Source of the DNA: Corythoichthys intestinalis
Taxonomy: Eukaryota; Chordata; Actinopteri; Syngnathiformes; Syngnathidae
NCBI RefSeq assembly: GCF_030265065.1
Contig: NC_080414.1
Location: 19,695,501 to 19,759,500 of the forward strand
DNA length: 64,000 nucleotides
Direction of reading: 5' to 3'
How positions within the stretch are numbered: the stretch's first letter is position 1; each line of letters opens with the position of its first letter. Under the pieces are notes generated by a model. It was given only the letters and a program-made list of their open reading frames with translations, was not told the DNA's origin and ran no database searches. A program made the translations under genes and the position numbers. This document shows, in pieces, positions 35,239-46,900 of the stretch.

Positions 35239-36627
35239 TTAAAGTGCTGTGACACATAAAAAAAATCTTAAATAGCATTATTATGTGAATTAAAATCAGA
35301 TTTTGGGACAATTCGACTACATACAACAATTTGGCAAAGCTCAGATGACGGAAAAATGAGTCTTCTGCTGTTTAGCCCCACCTGTTATTATAGCACTCTA
35401 GCGCCTCCATTTGGGTGATGACATCGGCAGAGTAACGATTTTAGCTGATTTAGAAATTCAGCCCATTGAGGGGGAAGATTCAGAATTAGGAAAATGCGAC
35501 AGAGAGCAGCAAAATGTCATTGTTTCAATCTATCTACGCCAATATTTTTACAGGATATTCTTCTTATCTAAGTATTTTCCCCCAATTGCTAAATAAATTG
35601 TGTAATCATGACAAATAAGTCTTCTGCTAAATAAAATAAGAAATATTAAAAATGCATTTATTCAATATGACAGGGATAAATTAACGCATAATGGTCAAAA
35701 CTGCTTACTTCTTGAACCACCCGAACGGTATTTTATGCCACCGGAGTTAGTCCGGCTTTTGTCATTTTCCTGCAGGGACCTGAGACAAGGAAAAAGTGTA
35801 AACAAAAGAGTGTGTTGGAGAGCTATGCTACACGCTAACCCGAACCGAGCGGCTCTTCCATGTCACTTTCTTGCCTTTCGAAAACGAAAAATCACACAAA
35901 ACTACCCCGACTCATGTCACACACAGCGGCGGGGTTGATAGTCTTCACCGATCAGCCAGCTCCTGGCAGCGAGCAAATTTCTGCTTGTTGTCCTTCTGTG
36001 GCCCCAGCAGGCAGGCAGTGCTCGTCGCCGGGGACGCAAAGGGAAAAGAACGCCGCAAATGACACATTCTCTGTGGACAAACCGGCCGAAGTTGGAGCGC
36101 TTGGCTGCCCGAGCCCAAGCCGAGTTTAGCGCTCTCTAGACAGGCACGTGAAGAGGACCGAGGGGGCTGGAAGTCTGGACACAATCGAGAACCGGAGACG
36201 ATCGCGGGGGGCTCCCCGGGCCCAACCCGAGGAAAGCGCTATATTGGTGGGCACGCTTTTATTGGCCGGCGACATGGTGTGTGACAAGCCGCAAGGACAA
36301 CAAGGATCTTTTGGATATCCAAAAAGCCTCCCACCACTCTCCCTGGTGTAGCAAATAAAAGCCTGCTGCACATTGGGTTGGCGTGACGCAAAAAATAAAC
36401 GAATTAATCCGCAAAATCAGCTGAATCCGCAGTCTTTCTGCATAACTAATGACTGTATTTTGAAGATGGTTAGTCCGCTCATGTCACATTCTCATTCTTC
36501 CTCAATCCAGATCGTGGCCGGAAGTGTCTCATTTTCGTAGCAAGGGATTCAAAAAATTAAATATCTAAATACCGCGTAATACGAAATAAACATGTTTTTT
36601 TTTTTTTTTATGTCACAGACACTTTAA
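35239..36627. mobile_element. TTAA-ended DNA element with GC-rich cargo
   Basis: The ends are TTAAAGTGCTGTGACACATA and, inverted, TTAAAGTGTCTGTGACATAA. The TTAA at each end suggests a piggyBac- or Kolobok-type target. The centre (about 35830-36260) is strikingly GC- and CpG-rich. Overlapping ORFs on both strands there have no domain I recognise. Confidence 0.5.
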
Positions 36628-36806
36628 TGTTTACACTAATTTTGACCTCTCTTAAGCATGAAACAGAGGGAAAATTTTGAATTGTATGCAAGGTGACCGT
36701 TACAATACTACAAATAGTGCCCCCCAAGCAAATATTAACTGACTGCCATTGACGGTGATAGAAGTCCAATCCATTTTAACTGGGAATGATCGCTGCCAGT
36801 CCCCAG

Positions 36807-37524
36807 TTAAAGCAACACTAGGTAACTTTTCAACCTTAACAAAATATTTTCATAACATTTATGATGATATGTCGACTGACAACTAGTTTAATGATACCTC
36901 TGTTATGGCCTGAGGGGGTCTGTATTGCTTTCACCGGCACTAGTTAACTTTGAGGAGGGGTGCCAGGAACCCTGCCACACAAAAAAAATAAAAATGTGCT
37001 GCTGTATGGCATATGTCACTTCCCCCTTTCCCCATTCATTACATAGAGGGTATTCGATCCTTACGCTTTCGCGTGAATTCTGCAAAGATGGCAGAGCAAC
37101 AAAAGAGACAAAAACTTTTATCTGAGGAGGAAAAAGACAGTTAGGCTACCAGGGTATACCGAATAATATTGGCCAGGCTTTCACTCGGTGGCGTCCCAAA
37201 ATCTGAACTCATCAGCGTTGACAAGTTCGGGTGGAGTGGGGGGGTTAGCCACACTAAGCAACACAGTTGCTAACCATCATATGCTACTATTTAGCCACAA
37301 CTGGATTCATTCCATTATTACTTTTCATCCTTTACACAGCCGCTGGAAACACAAATGTTGTTTAAGCCATCTACAAGTGACCAGCATGATATTGTGCCAC
37401 TATGCGGGTGTGCGCTGGTCTTCATGGGAAACGCAGTCTTCCTTAAGGCAAAACACTACCGCTTTTGTCCACCGGCGTCGCTAAAATCAACCAACACTGA
37501 AAAGTTACCAAGTGTTGCTTTAAA
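36807..37524. mobile_element. TTAA-ended MITE
   Basis: The ends TTAAAGCAACACTAGGTAAC and GTTACCAAGTGTTGCTTTAA are inverted. TTAA at both ends fits a piggyBac-type target. It is 718 bp. A plus-strand ORF at 37355-37624 overlaps it but has no clear family. Confidence 0.7.
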
Positions 37525-37799
37525 TACGATTGGAGGTTTGTCGCCATCAATAGCAGTAAAATATGATTCCTCAAAGCCAGTTGAAATTGATTTGAAGTCT
37601 GTCTCTGTAAATGACATTGAATGATAAAAATATTAAAAACTTTACCCAGACTGCAAATTAATTCTGGATTTGAAATAAATAACATTATTAAAGGTTCCAA
37701 ATCAGATTATCATGTGAGTTTTATCTCTCTGGATATTTTATGATGATTATCATTAATTAATTTCGTTTTTAGAAATGTTTTAAAACACCTTACGAAAGT

Positions 37800-37960
37800 G
37801 TTGTTATGCAAACGCGTGCTGGTTACGTGACCGAGTACTGAACCGGAGCGTGGCCGGGTGAGGGAGCGTCAGACCGGGGACCGAGCAGCGTAGTTTACCG
37901 CTGTGCTTGTTTTATAGTGTCGGTTCTTGTTGTGGTCCGAATTCGTACCGACGTACAGTC
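37800..37960 (+). promoter_or_regulatory. CRY-DASH proximal promoter and 5' leader
   Basis: A GC- and CpG-rich stretch lies immediately before the CRY-DASH ATG. It contains GTTACGTGAC at 37822-37831. This resembles the D-box/E-box type sites that drive light- and clock-responsive transcription of DNA repair genes in fish. That link is from general knowledge; the site itself is only a sequence match. Confidence 0.4.
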
Positions 37961-40900
37961 ATGTCAACTTCTCGCACCATAATATGCTTATTAAGAAACG
38001 ATTTACGAATCCACGACAATGAGGTAAGAATGCCTGCTTATGTTTTCAATTTGTTAAAAACATGAGATAACATTTTAAGCACTCATTACTATGAGGTTTA
38101 TGTAGGTGCGTTTAGAGAAAATTTTGGAGACTATTTTGTTGTCACTACGCTGTGTTTTCAAGGTTGTTTCGTTCAAATTAGCTTGTTTGCTAGCACTTCG
38201 AATTTCCGGCATGGACTTTCACAATAAACAGTTTAAGCTATGTAGATGGACTGCAAATCAGTCACAGAATAGAAGCAAGCATTAGAACTATTAACCATGC
38301 AAAACTTAACTTTTATACGTTTGGAAGGTTGTCTTGTTGACGAGCTTCACGTCTTTTCCTCGTAAAGACGGATTTAATTTTCTTTTTCCTTAGTGAAAAA
38401 ATTTCCCTCTCCTAGTCTAAAATGATCAAGATAGATCATTGAAAAGAGCGCTTCTTATGCTAATCTAGCTGCTGAAAACATTATAAAACCAAGCAAAAAT
38501 AAAAACAAAGAGATATATTCATAATAATTATTATAATAAACTAATTGATCCAAAGTAGTACTGACGTTACTTAAAAAACGTTTGTTAAAAATGCTGGAAC
38601 GATGGGTGCGGGTGTTGGTATGCATGGTTAGCAGAGAGCACTGACTGCCAGTGACTGGGTGGGGTCTGTCAGTCATTTCTTTTTCAGTACGTTGTGTTCA
38701 GAATGTATATTGAAGTGACACTGCTTTACAAATAGACAACTTTTTAGTTACTGGAAGAAATTATGACTATTTGCCCCATGAATGGGTAAAGCTTACTTTT
38801 AGTGGTCCCTACTTTTAGATTTCCCTAACTGTCGACCTAACCTAACCCCAAACTGTAACCCTAAACCCAACACCACCTGTCAATACATTTTCACACGACA
38901 CAATTTTTTTCCCCCACACGAACCTAAAAAAAAATTCACACGAAACTGAAAAAATGTGGACCCCTAAAAGTCAGCTTCCCTCATGAATGTATGAAACATA
39001 ATTTGTAGATTAGCATTTTCTATCCTCTGTGTAGGTCTTCCACTTTGCTCAAAAGCACGCGGATCACATAGTACCGCTGTACTGCTTCGATCCCAGACAT
39101 TACGTGGAAACGTACAAGTACAACCTGCCAAAGACGGGACCTTTTCGCCTGCGCTTCCTGTTGGAAAGCATTCGAGACCTTAGGAACACGCTGGTGAACA
39201 AGGGCAGGTGATTTCACCTTAGTCTGCTGTACTGTATATGCATTTTTGATGATTCAAATTGGCCCAATTAAACTTTCTGTGACGTACTTGTAAGCCAATA
39301 AATAAAAAGTAGAGTTGTCCGATAATGACATTTTAACCGATATCCCGATCTTGTCCAACTCCAAATATCCGATACCGTTATCAAACCGATACCGATATAT
39401 GCTAATTGTAATGTGGTGCCCTACTGGATGCTTTAATAATGATAAATATAACAACCAGAGATGGGTAGTAACGTGTTATTTACTCTGTTACATTTACTGG
39501 AGTAACTTTTACTTTTGACTTTTACCTGAGTAGATTTATGAAGAAGAAACATTACTCTTACTTCGCTACTTTGGGCTACACTAGTCGTTACATTTTTCCT
39601 CTTTAATCCACATATTAGATTTGACTTTTTTTTTGCCAGCGATGCAAACAATACCTCTACCAGTTTCACCAATGAGACGTCGCAACAATAATCACATAAC
39701 TCCATTACACCAATCAGGCTCAAGCTTGCTGTTCTGTGATAACATCGGCCTGTTCAATCACGTGGCGCCTATAAAGCACCGTAAGAAATTATGTATTTGA
39801 CATCAGGCATTGACCTCAACATTATTCGAGAGCGGAGATTTTATCCTCTTTCCCAGTTTTAATTTGGCACCGATTGACCACGGAAAAACAGAGATCTGAT
39901 CTGTTAAATTTCATAATAGGAACTATGAAGGTATACAATCACAGGAGTGCCAAAATTTAAAAAAATAATGAATGAATAAATAAGTAAATATAAAGAGAAA
40001 TAAACGAACGAATAAATAAATGAAAATGTAAAAGTAAATTTTGTCATTGACTTTTACTTTTTTCCATTGAAAAAGACGAATGGAAAAAACAATGGCAATT
40101 ATTTTCTTTGCCTTTTCTATTTCGCTTGTCATTGTCTTTGCTTTTACCAAATGGACTGTTCGATCAATCAAATGGCGTTGGGAAGGGCTTTCCAAACAGG
40201 AAAGGGTTAGTTATCAACGCCATTATATTTGATTGTCTTGGTGATGGGGTAGTTGGCTGAGGCGACTCATCCAGCCTGTCAGCTGCTTCTCTAAGCAGTT
40301 GTGAAAAGGATTTTCTCTCCATATAAATGATGAATCAACAATCGCACGTGATACAGATGAATTCCATACAAAGGAACTATTCAAAATGTGACCTTTTTTC
40401 TCCACTAGAGGGCACTCATGCTCTTTGGACGAAGGATGCTACATTTCTGTAATTTTCTCTCTCTTGCTGGAATTCAATTATTATAATTATTATTTTGTAT
40501 TTCTTTGGCTTAATGTGAGTATGTAATGAGTGTGGGTGTACAGAAAAAAAGTACAAGAAACAGTATTAAAAACAAAAAAGAAAAGAAAAATCAAACATCG
40601 TAAGCTGTTACTCACAATGTTACTCACTACTTGAGTTCTTTTCACCATATACTTTTTTACTCGTACTTGAGTACATATTTTTTGATGACTTCTTTTACTT
40701 TACTTGAGTAATATTATTTAAACGCTACTCTTACTTGAGTAACATTTTTGGCTACTCTACCCATCTCTGGTAACGACTTAAATGTTTTCCAAATAAACAT
40801 TCTGTGAAGAACTGAAGTATTGGGGAAAAGTGCCTTTATTGCAAACATCAGTTTTTTGGATCAAGTGCCAAGCGCTAATTAGGCACTTATTCTATCCTCA

Positions 40901-43900
40901 ATGTGTGTGTGGGTACACAAATCGACAGATAGCAAACAAATCGGGCTCTAAAGAGAAGTCAAATGCTGGAGTAAAGCTGAATTGGCTTTACTGTGGTCAT
41001 CTTTCTCTTGACAAGAGCACTGATACTTTTTTGTAAAACTAAACAAAACATTGTCTCAATATTATATGAAATAAAGTCAGAACTAAAGCAAAGTATACAC
41101 CACGTGTCAATTTGAATAGCAACTAGTAGTACAGCTTGCAAGCAATAAGTAACCACATTTCACCACAAATGCAAACAAGACAAAATATACACATCTCCAA
41201 TTTACTACACAGCGCTCATGAATATAAAACAAAGGAAGAATCAGGGGTCGCGTTAACCGAATATTTTCCGTCGTTGACCGGTTTTTTAAAACGGTGACGG
41301 AAAAAACTGAAGTCCGTCCGTCATTTTGACAGGTTGCAATTCACACCCCAGACCACAGGGTGGCGAGTGAGCATATTAATTAGCTATTGTCTCTCTTAAT
41401 GCATGACGTCGTTGGCTATTCTGTCAGAATATTGTAGCGTCACCGGGGTCTGGCGGCGGCAACGTGATTGACACATCAACGCGAGGTTCTTATTGGTGCA
41501 CCCGGTGTTCCAGCGCGTCATCCAACTGGTGGACTAGATTGCCGCCTGTATATAGACCCCAATCACATGACGTCACAACTCCGCCTCCCCTGACCGGAGC
41601 CGCCATATTGTGTGTCAGCTCGTCGTGTTTACATATTACCGCTACGTACATGTCTCCTATTACGGCATGTTTTTCTGCTCGTTAACATTAATAATCAAAA
41701 TGGTGAAGGCGTGTGTGGCGGTTGGTTGCAGTAACAGAGAAGATAGACGGAGAGACTTGAAGTTCTACCGTATTCTGAAAGACCCAAAGAGGAGAGCGAG
41801 ATGGACTGCTGAAATTCGACAAGAAATCTGGGCACCAAACGATCACCACAGACTATTTAGTAGTCGTTTTATATCTGGTAAGATGCATTTAATATATATT
41901 TAGAAGATTTTGGGCTGACAACCACAATTAAGATCATTGTGTGACGTTGGTGATTGGGGTCTATATAGTTGCCTCTTTTTCTTTGGGGGCGGAGTTGTTG
42001 TTTTGTTGGCGGTGTTGGCGGTAAGCAGAGTAAAAAGAGGGAGAAAAATACCACGACTTCCGTGTCTAATTTTTCGCCGCCAAGCAAGCGTTACAATATT
42101 AATTAAAAATGAATGAAAACTAAATACTATTGAATATGTCATCATTATCATTTAAAAAATTTAAGTGACGGGTAAAAATAGATTATGACTGGATTTTTAT
42201 GACCCTGTCAGTCAAAATGACAGACAACGAAAATGTCTAGCGCAACCTCTGGGAAGAATATAACTTACAAGCGATGCTCGTATAAGGCACAAACAATGTG
42301 GTGAGATGGCAAGAACTGCTATTGTACACCAGCTGCAGACGTTAGATAATCTATTTAGCTATTTCTATGCGTAATGAGCTCGCGTCCACATATGATTACG
42401 TCAGCAGACAGTGCTGGAACACCAGAAACACAGGCAGGCAATGAGTGGACATGACACCACTGCCATATGCATATTGGCCGAAAACAGATAATGAAAAACC
42501 AATGTCACTATTATCCGATACAATTTTAAAATGCTTTTATCAGCTGATATTATCAGCTAGCCGATAATATAGTATCTAACTCTACTGATAAGGCTTTCTA
42601 TGTCTGAGACAGCAACCTGGTAATAAGACGAGGCAAGCCAGAAGACGTTGTCGCCGACCTTATTAAGCAACTTGGGTCGGTCAGCGCTGTCGCGTTCCAC
42701 CAAGAGGTTAGTTCATGCCCTCAAATGTCCTCCATTATCGTCGTATTCTCATAATTTTCACGATAGGTAACTTCCGAGGAGCTGACAGTAGAGAAAGAAG
42801 TGAAGGACGTATGTGTGCGAATGAAAGTGCAAGTTCACACATGTTGGGGTTCAACGCTGTATCACCAAGACGATCTGCCTTTTCAACACATATCCAGGTG
42901 AGATGTGGTTGACATGCTAACAGACTTTAAAAGTGACAAATATACTAGTTTTGCACAGATATCATTTTTTAGCTCTTGATACCAATTTGATTGGTGGTAC
43001 AGTGGTATGAAAAAGTATCTGAACCTTTAGGAATTTCTAACATTTCTGCATAAAATCACCATCAAATGTGATCTGATCTTTGTCAAAATCACACAGATAT
43101 AAAAACACTGTCTGCTTTGACTAAAACCACCCAAACATTTATGTGTTTTCATATTTTAATGAGTATAGCATGCAAACGATGACAGAAGGGGGGGGGGGGG
43201 GGGGGTAAGTAAGTGAACCCTCTGCCTAATGAGAATTAAAGAGCAATTGAAACCAATTTTTACGAAATAGTTTAGGTCAGGTGTTTGCCCAATAGCCGAT
43301 GAGCGGTTTAAAGCTGCACTGCCCACTATAAAACAAACACCTGGTAAGAATAGCCTTGATGAGAAGCATTGTCTGATGTGCAGCATGGCTCGGTCAAAAG
43401 AGCTGTCTGAAGACCTGCGATCAAGGATTGTTGATTTGTATAAAGCTGGGAAAGGATACAAAACCATCTCTAAAAGTCTGGATGTTCATCAACTGACAGT
43501 CAGAGAAGTTGTCTACAAATGGAGAGAGTTTGGCACTGTTGTTTCTCTCCCAAGGAGTGGCCGTCCACCAAAGATGACGCATAGACTTCATAATGTAACG
43601 ATGATGTCTTTGGATGACGCCATAGTTCAGTGCAGAATACTCACAGAGGTAAAAAAACAACTTTAGAGTGTCTGCCACAGAGTTACAGAAATCACTGACA
43701 AAGTCCAATATCTCTGTGCACACATCAACTATATGTAAAACTGTGGCCAAGAATGGTGTTCATGGGAGGACTCCACGGAGGAAGCCATGCTGTCTTAAAA
43801 AAAAAAAAAAAACATTTTTGCTCGTTTAATGTTCGCAAAAAGGCACTCGGACATTCCACAGAAGTTTTGTCAAAATATTTCGTGGACTGATGAAACCAAA

Positions 43901-46900
43901 ACTGCATTGTTTGGGAGGAACACACAATGTCATGTGTGGAGGAAAATTGGAACAGCTCAACAACATCAACACCTTATCTCCACCATGAAGCATGGTGGAG
44001 TGAGCATTATGATTTGGGGTTGTTTTGCTACCTCAGGGCCTGGAAAACTTGCAATTGTTATAGAAGAATGAATTCAGAAGTTCATCAGGATGTATTGCAG
44101 GAAACCTGCGGCCGTCTGTCCGACAGTTGAAGCTAAAAAGAGGATGGATGCTGCAACAAGACAATGATCCAAAACACAGAAGTAAATTAACTTCAGAAAT
44201 CAGAATGGTTTCAGAAGAACAGAATACACACTCTGGAGAAGCCAAGTCAAAGTCCAGACTTGAACCCCATTGAGATGCTGTGGCATGACCTAAAGACAGC
44301 GATTCATGCCAAACATCCCAGGAATCTGAACTACAGCAGTTTTGTAGAGAAGAATGGGCCAAGATTAGTCCTGATCGATGTGCCAGACTGATCTGCAGCT
44401 ACTGGAGGTGTCTGGTTGAAGTTATTGGTGCCAAAGGGTGGGCTACAAAATATTAAATGTTATGGTTCACGTACTTATTTTTCCCCCTTCTGTCATTGTT
44501 TGCATACTATCCTAATTAAAATATGAAAACCTATAAATGTTTGGGTGGTTTTAGTTAAAGCAGACACTGTTTGTCATCTGTGTGATTTTGACAAAGGTCA
44601 GATCAAATTTGATGGTGATTTTTTTGCAGAAATGTGATAAATTCCAAAAGGTTCAGATATTTTTTCATACCACTATCAGCCGATGCCGAAACTTTACCGA
44701 TACGTTTTTTGCAAAGTATACTTTTTTTTTTCTTAATACAAAATTAATCAATACACATCATTTGCCACGTTTACATGGAGCCAAATATTCAAATTACAAT
44801 CGGAATATTTGTTCAAACCGAATAAATGTGTTCCATATAAACACCTCATTCGGAATGAACAGGCCCAAACCGAATGGAATTTCATTCCGATTCACAGGGG
44901 TGGAATATTCCTTTTCCCAAACCGATTAGAAGTAAAATTATATCATGTAAACAGGGAAGCGGAATGGTGTCTGGTTGCGTTCTTTCTGCGCATGCTCCGT
45001 ACTGACGTCACTCGGTGACGTAAGTAACGTGACTTGCAACATGGCTTCCAAGCACACGCACAGCGCACCCACACAACTTTTTAAATGAACGGCGTATCAT
45101 TCTGAAGTTTTGTTTCCACTCGAAAAGTTAAAACAGCAGCTGATCTGACGATCGATCTCCATGTTTTGCAACGTGACGCTTTGTTTTGATTAATCTGCGC
45201 ATGTCAGACGGCAGTTGTCAAACGTCCTTTCGGAATAAAGGCAGTCACATGTAAACGCTGGATCGGAATAGATGAAGTGACATGTAAACAGCTGATGTGA
45301 AATTTCCATTCGGAATGATTTGAATCGGTATGAATAAAAGTCAGCATGTAAACGTGGCTAGTGTCTCATTGTCTACAATTGCGGTGCTAGACGTCTAATC
45401 CGATTGAAGTGGGAGGGATGGCAACGAATGAACGAACGTTCATTCACTGCCACCCTCCCGCTTCAAATAGGTTGGACGTCTACTGGGGATAAACTAATTA
45501 GTGGGATGGTGAATCTTGCCCAAATGAAAAACAATTATTTTTTTTTTAACTGATTGGCTGCCATTGATGGTGCTAGACGTCCAATCCATTTCAGTGCAAA
45601 CCTAAAATATACTGTATATTTTTGACAGGTTGCCAGATGTTTACACTCAGTTCAGGAAGGAAGTGGAATCCAAGAGTCAGGTTAGGCCCGAGTTGCCAAA
45701 CCCGGACCGGCTCAAGCCTCTTCCTTTGGGGCTCCAGGAGGGAGACGTTCCCACCGCAGAGGACCTTCAGCAGACAGGTAACTACCTAACAGCTAACAAG
45801 TTAATCTTCATGATAAGATGACAAAAATTTGTATTTTCAGAACCTTTGAATGACCCTCGGTCAGCTTTTCCGTGTACTGGCGGTGAAAGTCAGGCGCTGC
45901 GCAGACTTCAGCATTATTTCTGGGATACTGTAAGTTCTTTTCACGCAAACTACATTATGGAAAACTTTTTAAAGAAAAATTTTATTTTGTAATTTTGCAC
46001 AGGATGCAGTTGCATCTTACAAGGAGACGCGCAACGGTTTGGTCGGTGTGGACTATTCCACCAAATTTGCGCCCTGGTGAGTGTTATTTTTCTAAAGATG
46101 AAATCTTTAAATTGAAATATTCAAAATGTATGGCTCACCCTGCAGGCTGGCGATGGGTTGCATTTCCCCGAGGTACATTTATCATCAGATACGCCGGTAT
46201 GAGATGGAGCGGACAGCCAATCAGAGCACATACTGGTGAGAGAATTAGGGATTTTAAAAGTATAATGTATTTTTGGGTATGCTTTCTCACAAGCAGTGTT
46301 GTTTTTGGTAGCCCTTTTCATTTTTGTCTTGGTCTTCTGGATGAAAATACATATTAGTCTTAGTCATAGTTTAGTCATTTCAAAATGTGTTCGTCTTCAT
46401 CTAGTTTTAGTCGACGAAATCTCATACAAATTTCGTCTCGTTTTAGTCGACGGTTACTCAAAATGTTTTCGTCTGTAAATTAAAATGTTAGCCCAAAATT
46501 AATTGTAGGATCTACAAGAACAAGGCTAACTTCATGATGATAATACACACTCAGCAGGAAAAGCAATACTGTACATTATTTTTAATTAAACCCACTTAGA
46601 AGCTGCTAACTATGTAAAAAAAGTTGTCAGAGTGTTTAAGAGGATGCTCGTCTCGCTAAAGTTGATGCTAATGCAAATGCTATGCTAACGGGACAGTTAC
46701 ATTTCGTGTGTGGTGATCACTCAGCGCAGACTTTTAAAGGCTAAAGCAACATTGCATATTCTCTCTTGTCAAGACAAGAAAACAAATCTAAACAAGCAAG
46801 ACGGAGCGCACCCTATCTTGAAAAGCATCATAAATTCCAGTGAGGAGAATGAGGGAGAGGCGCAGCACATCTCACATTAGTGACACGACCCAAACAAAGC

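Larger units (their letters stand above)
41242..42251. mobile_element. hAT element, ends CAGGGGTCGCG, with nested THAP element
   Basis: An exact 8-bp target duplication GGAAGAAT lies at 41234-41241 and 42252-42259. The ends are CAGGGGTCGCGTTAAC and CTAGCGCAACCTCTG. It is 1,010 bp with no transposase of its own. Confidence 0.9.
39310..42584. mobile_element. hAT-like element filling CRY-DASH intron 2
   Basis: The ends TAGAGTTGTCCGATAATG and ATCTAACTCTA, with TATCGG / CCGATA words, are diverged inverted repeats. The target duplication is not clear (5 of 8). It contains two further hAT elements (39456-40769, 41242-42251). Only about 130 bp of the 3.4 kb intron is outside it. Confidence 0.55.

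Noticed and set aside
35860-36371. Overlapping ORFs in the GC-rich core as a gene
   Set aside because: Several frames on both strands are open only because the segment is GC-rich; no domain or splice pattern is recognised, and it lies inside a TTAA-ended element.
38830-38880. Telomere-like CCTAACC / CCCTAAACC words
   Set aside because: Too few and irregular; such words are common inside fish dispersed repeats.
44033-44362. Minus-strand ORF across the 43.0-44.7 kb element
   Set aside because: It is a shadow of the Tc1 transposase read on the other strand.
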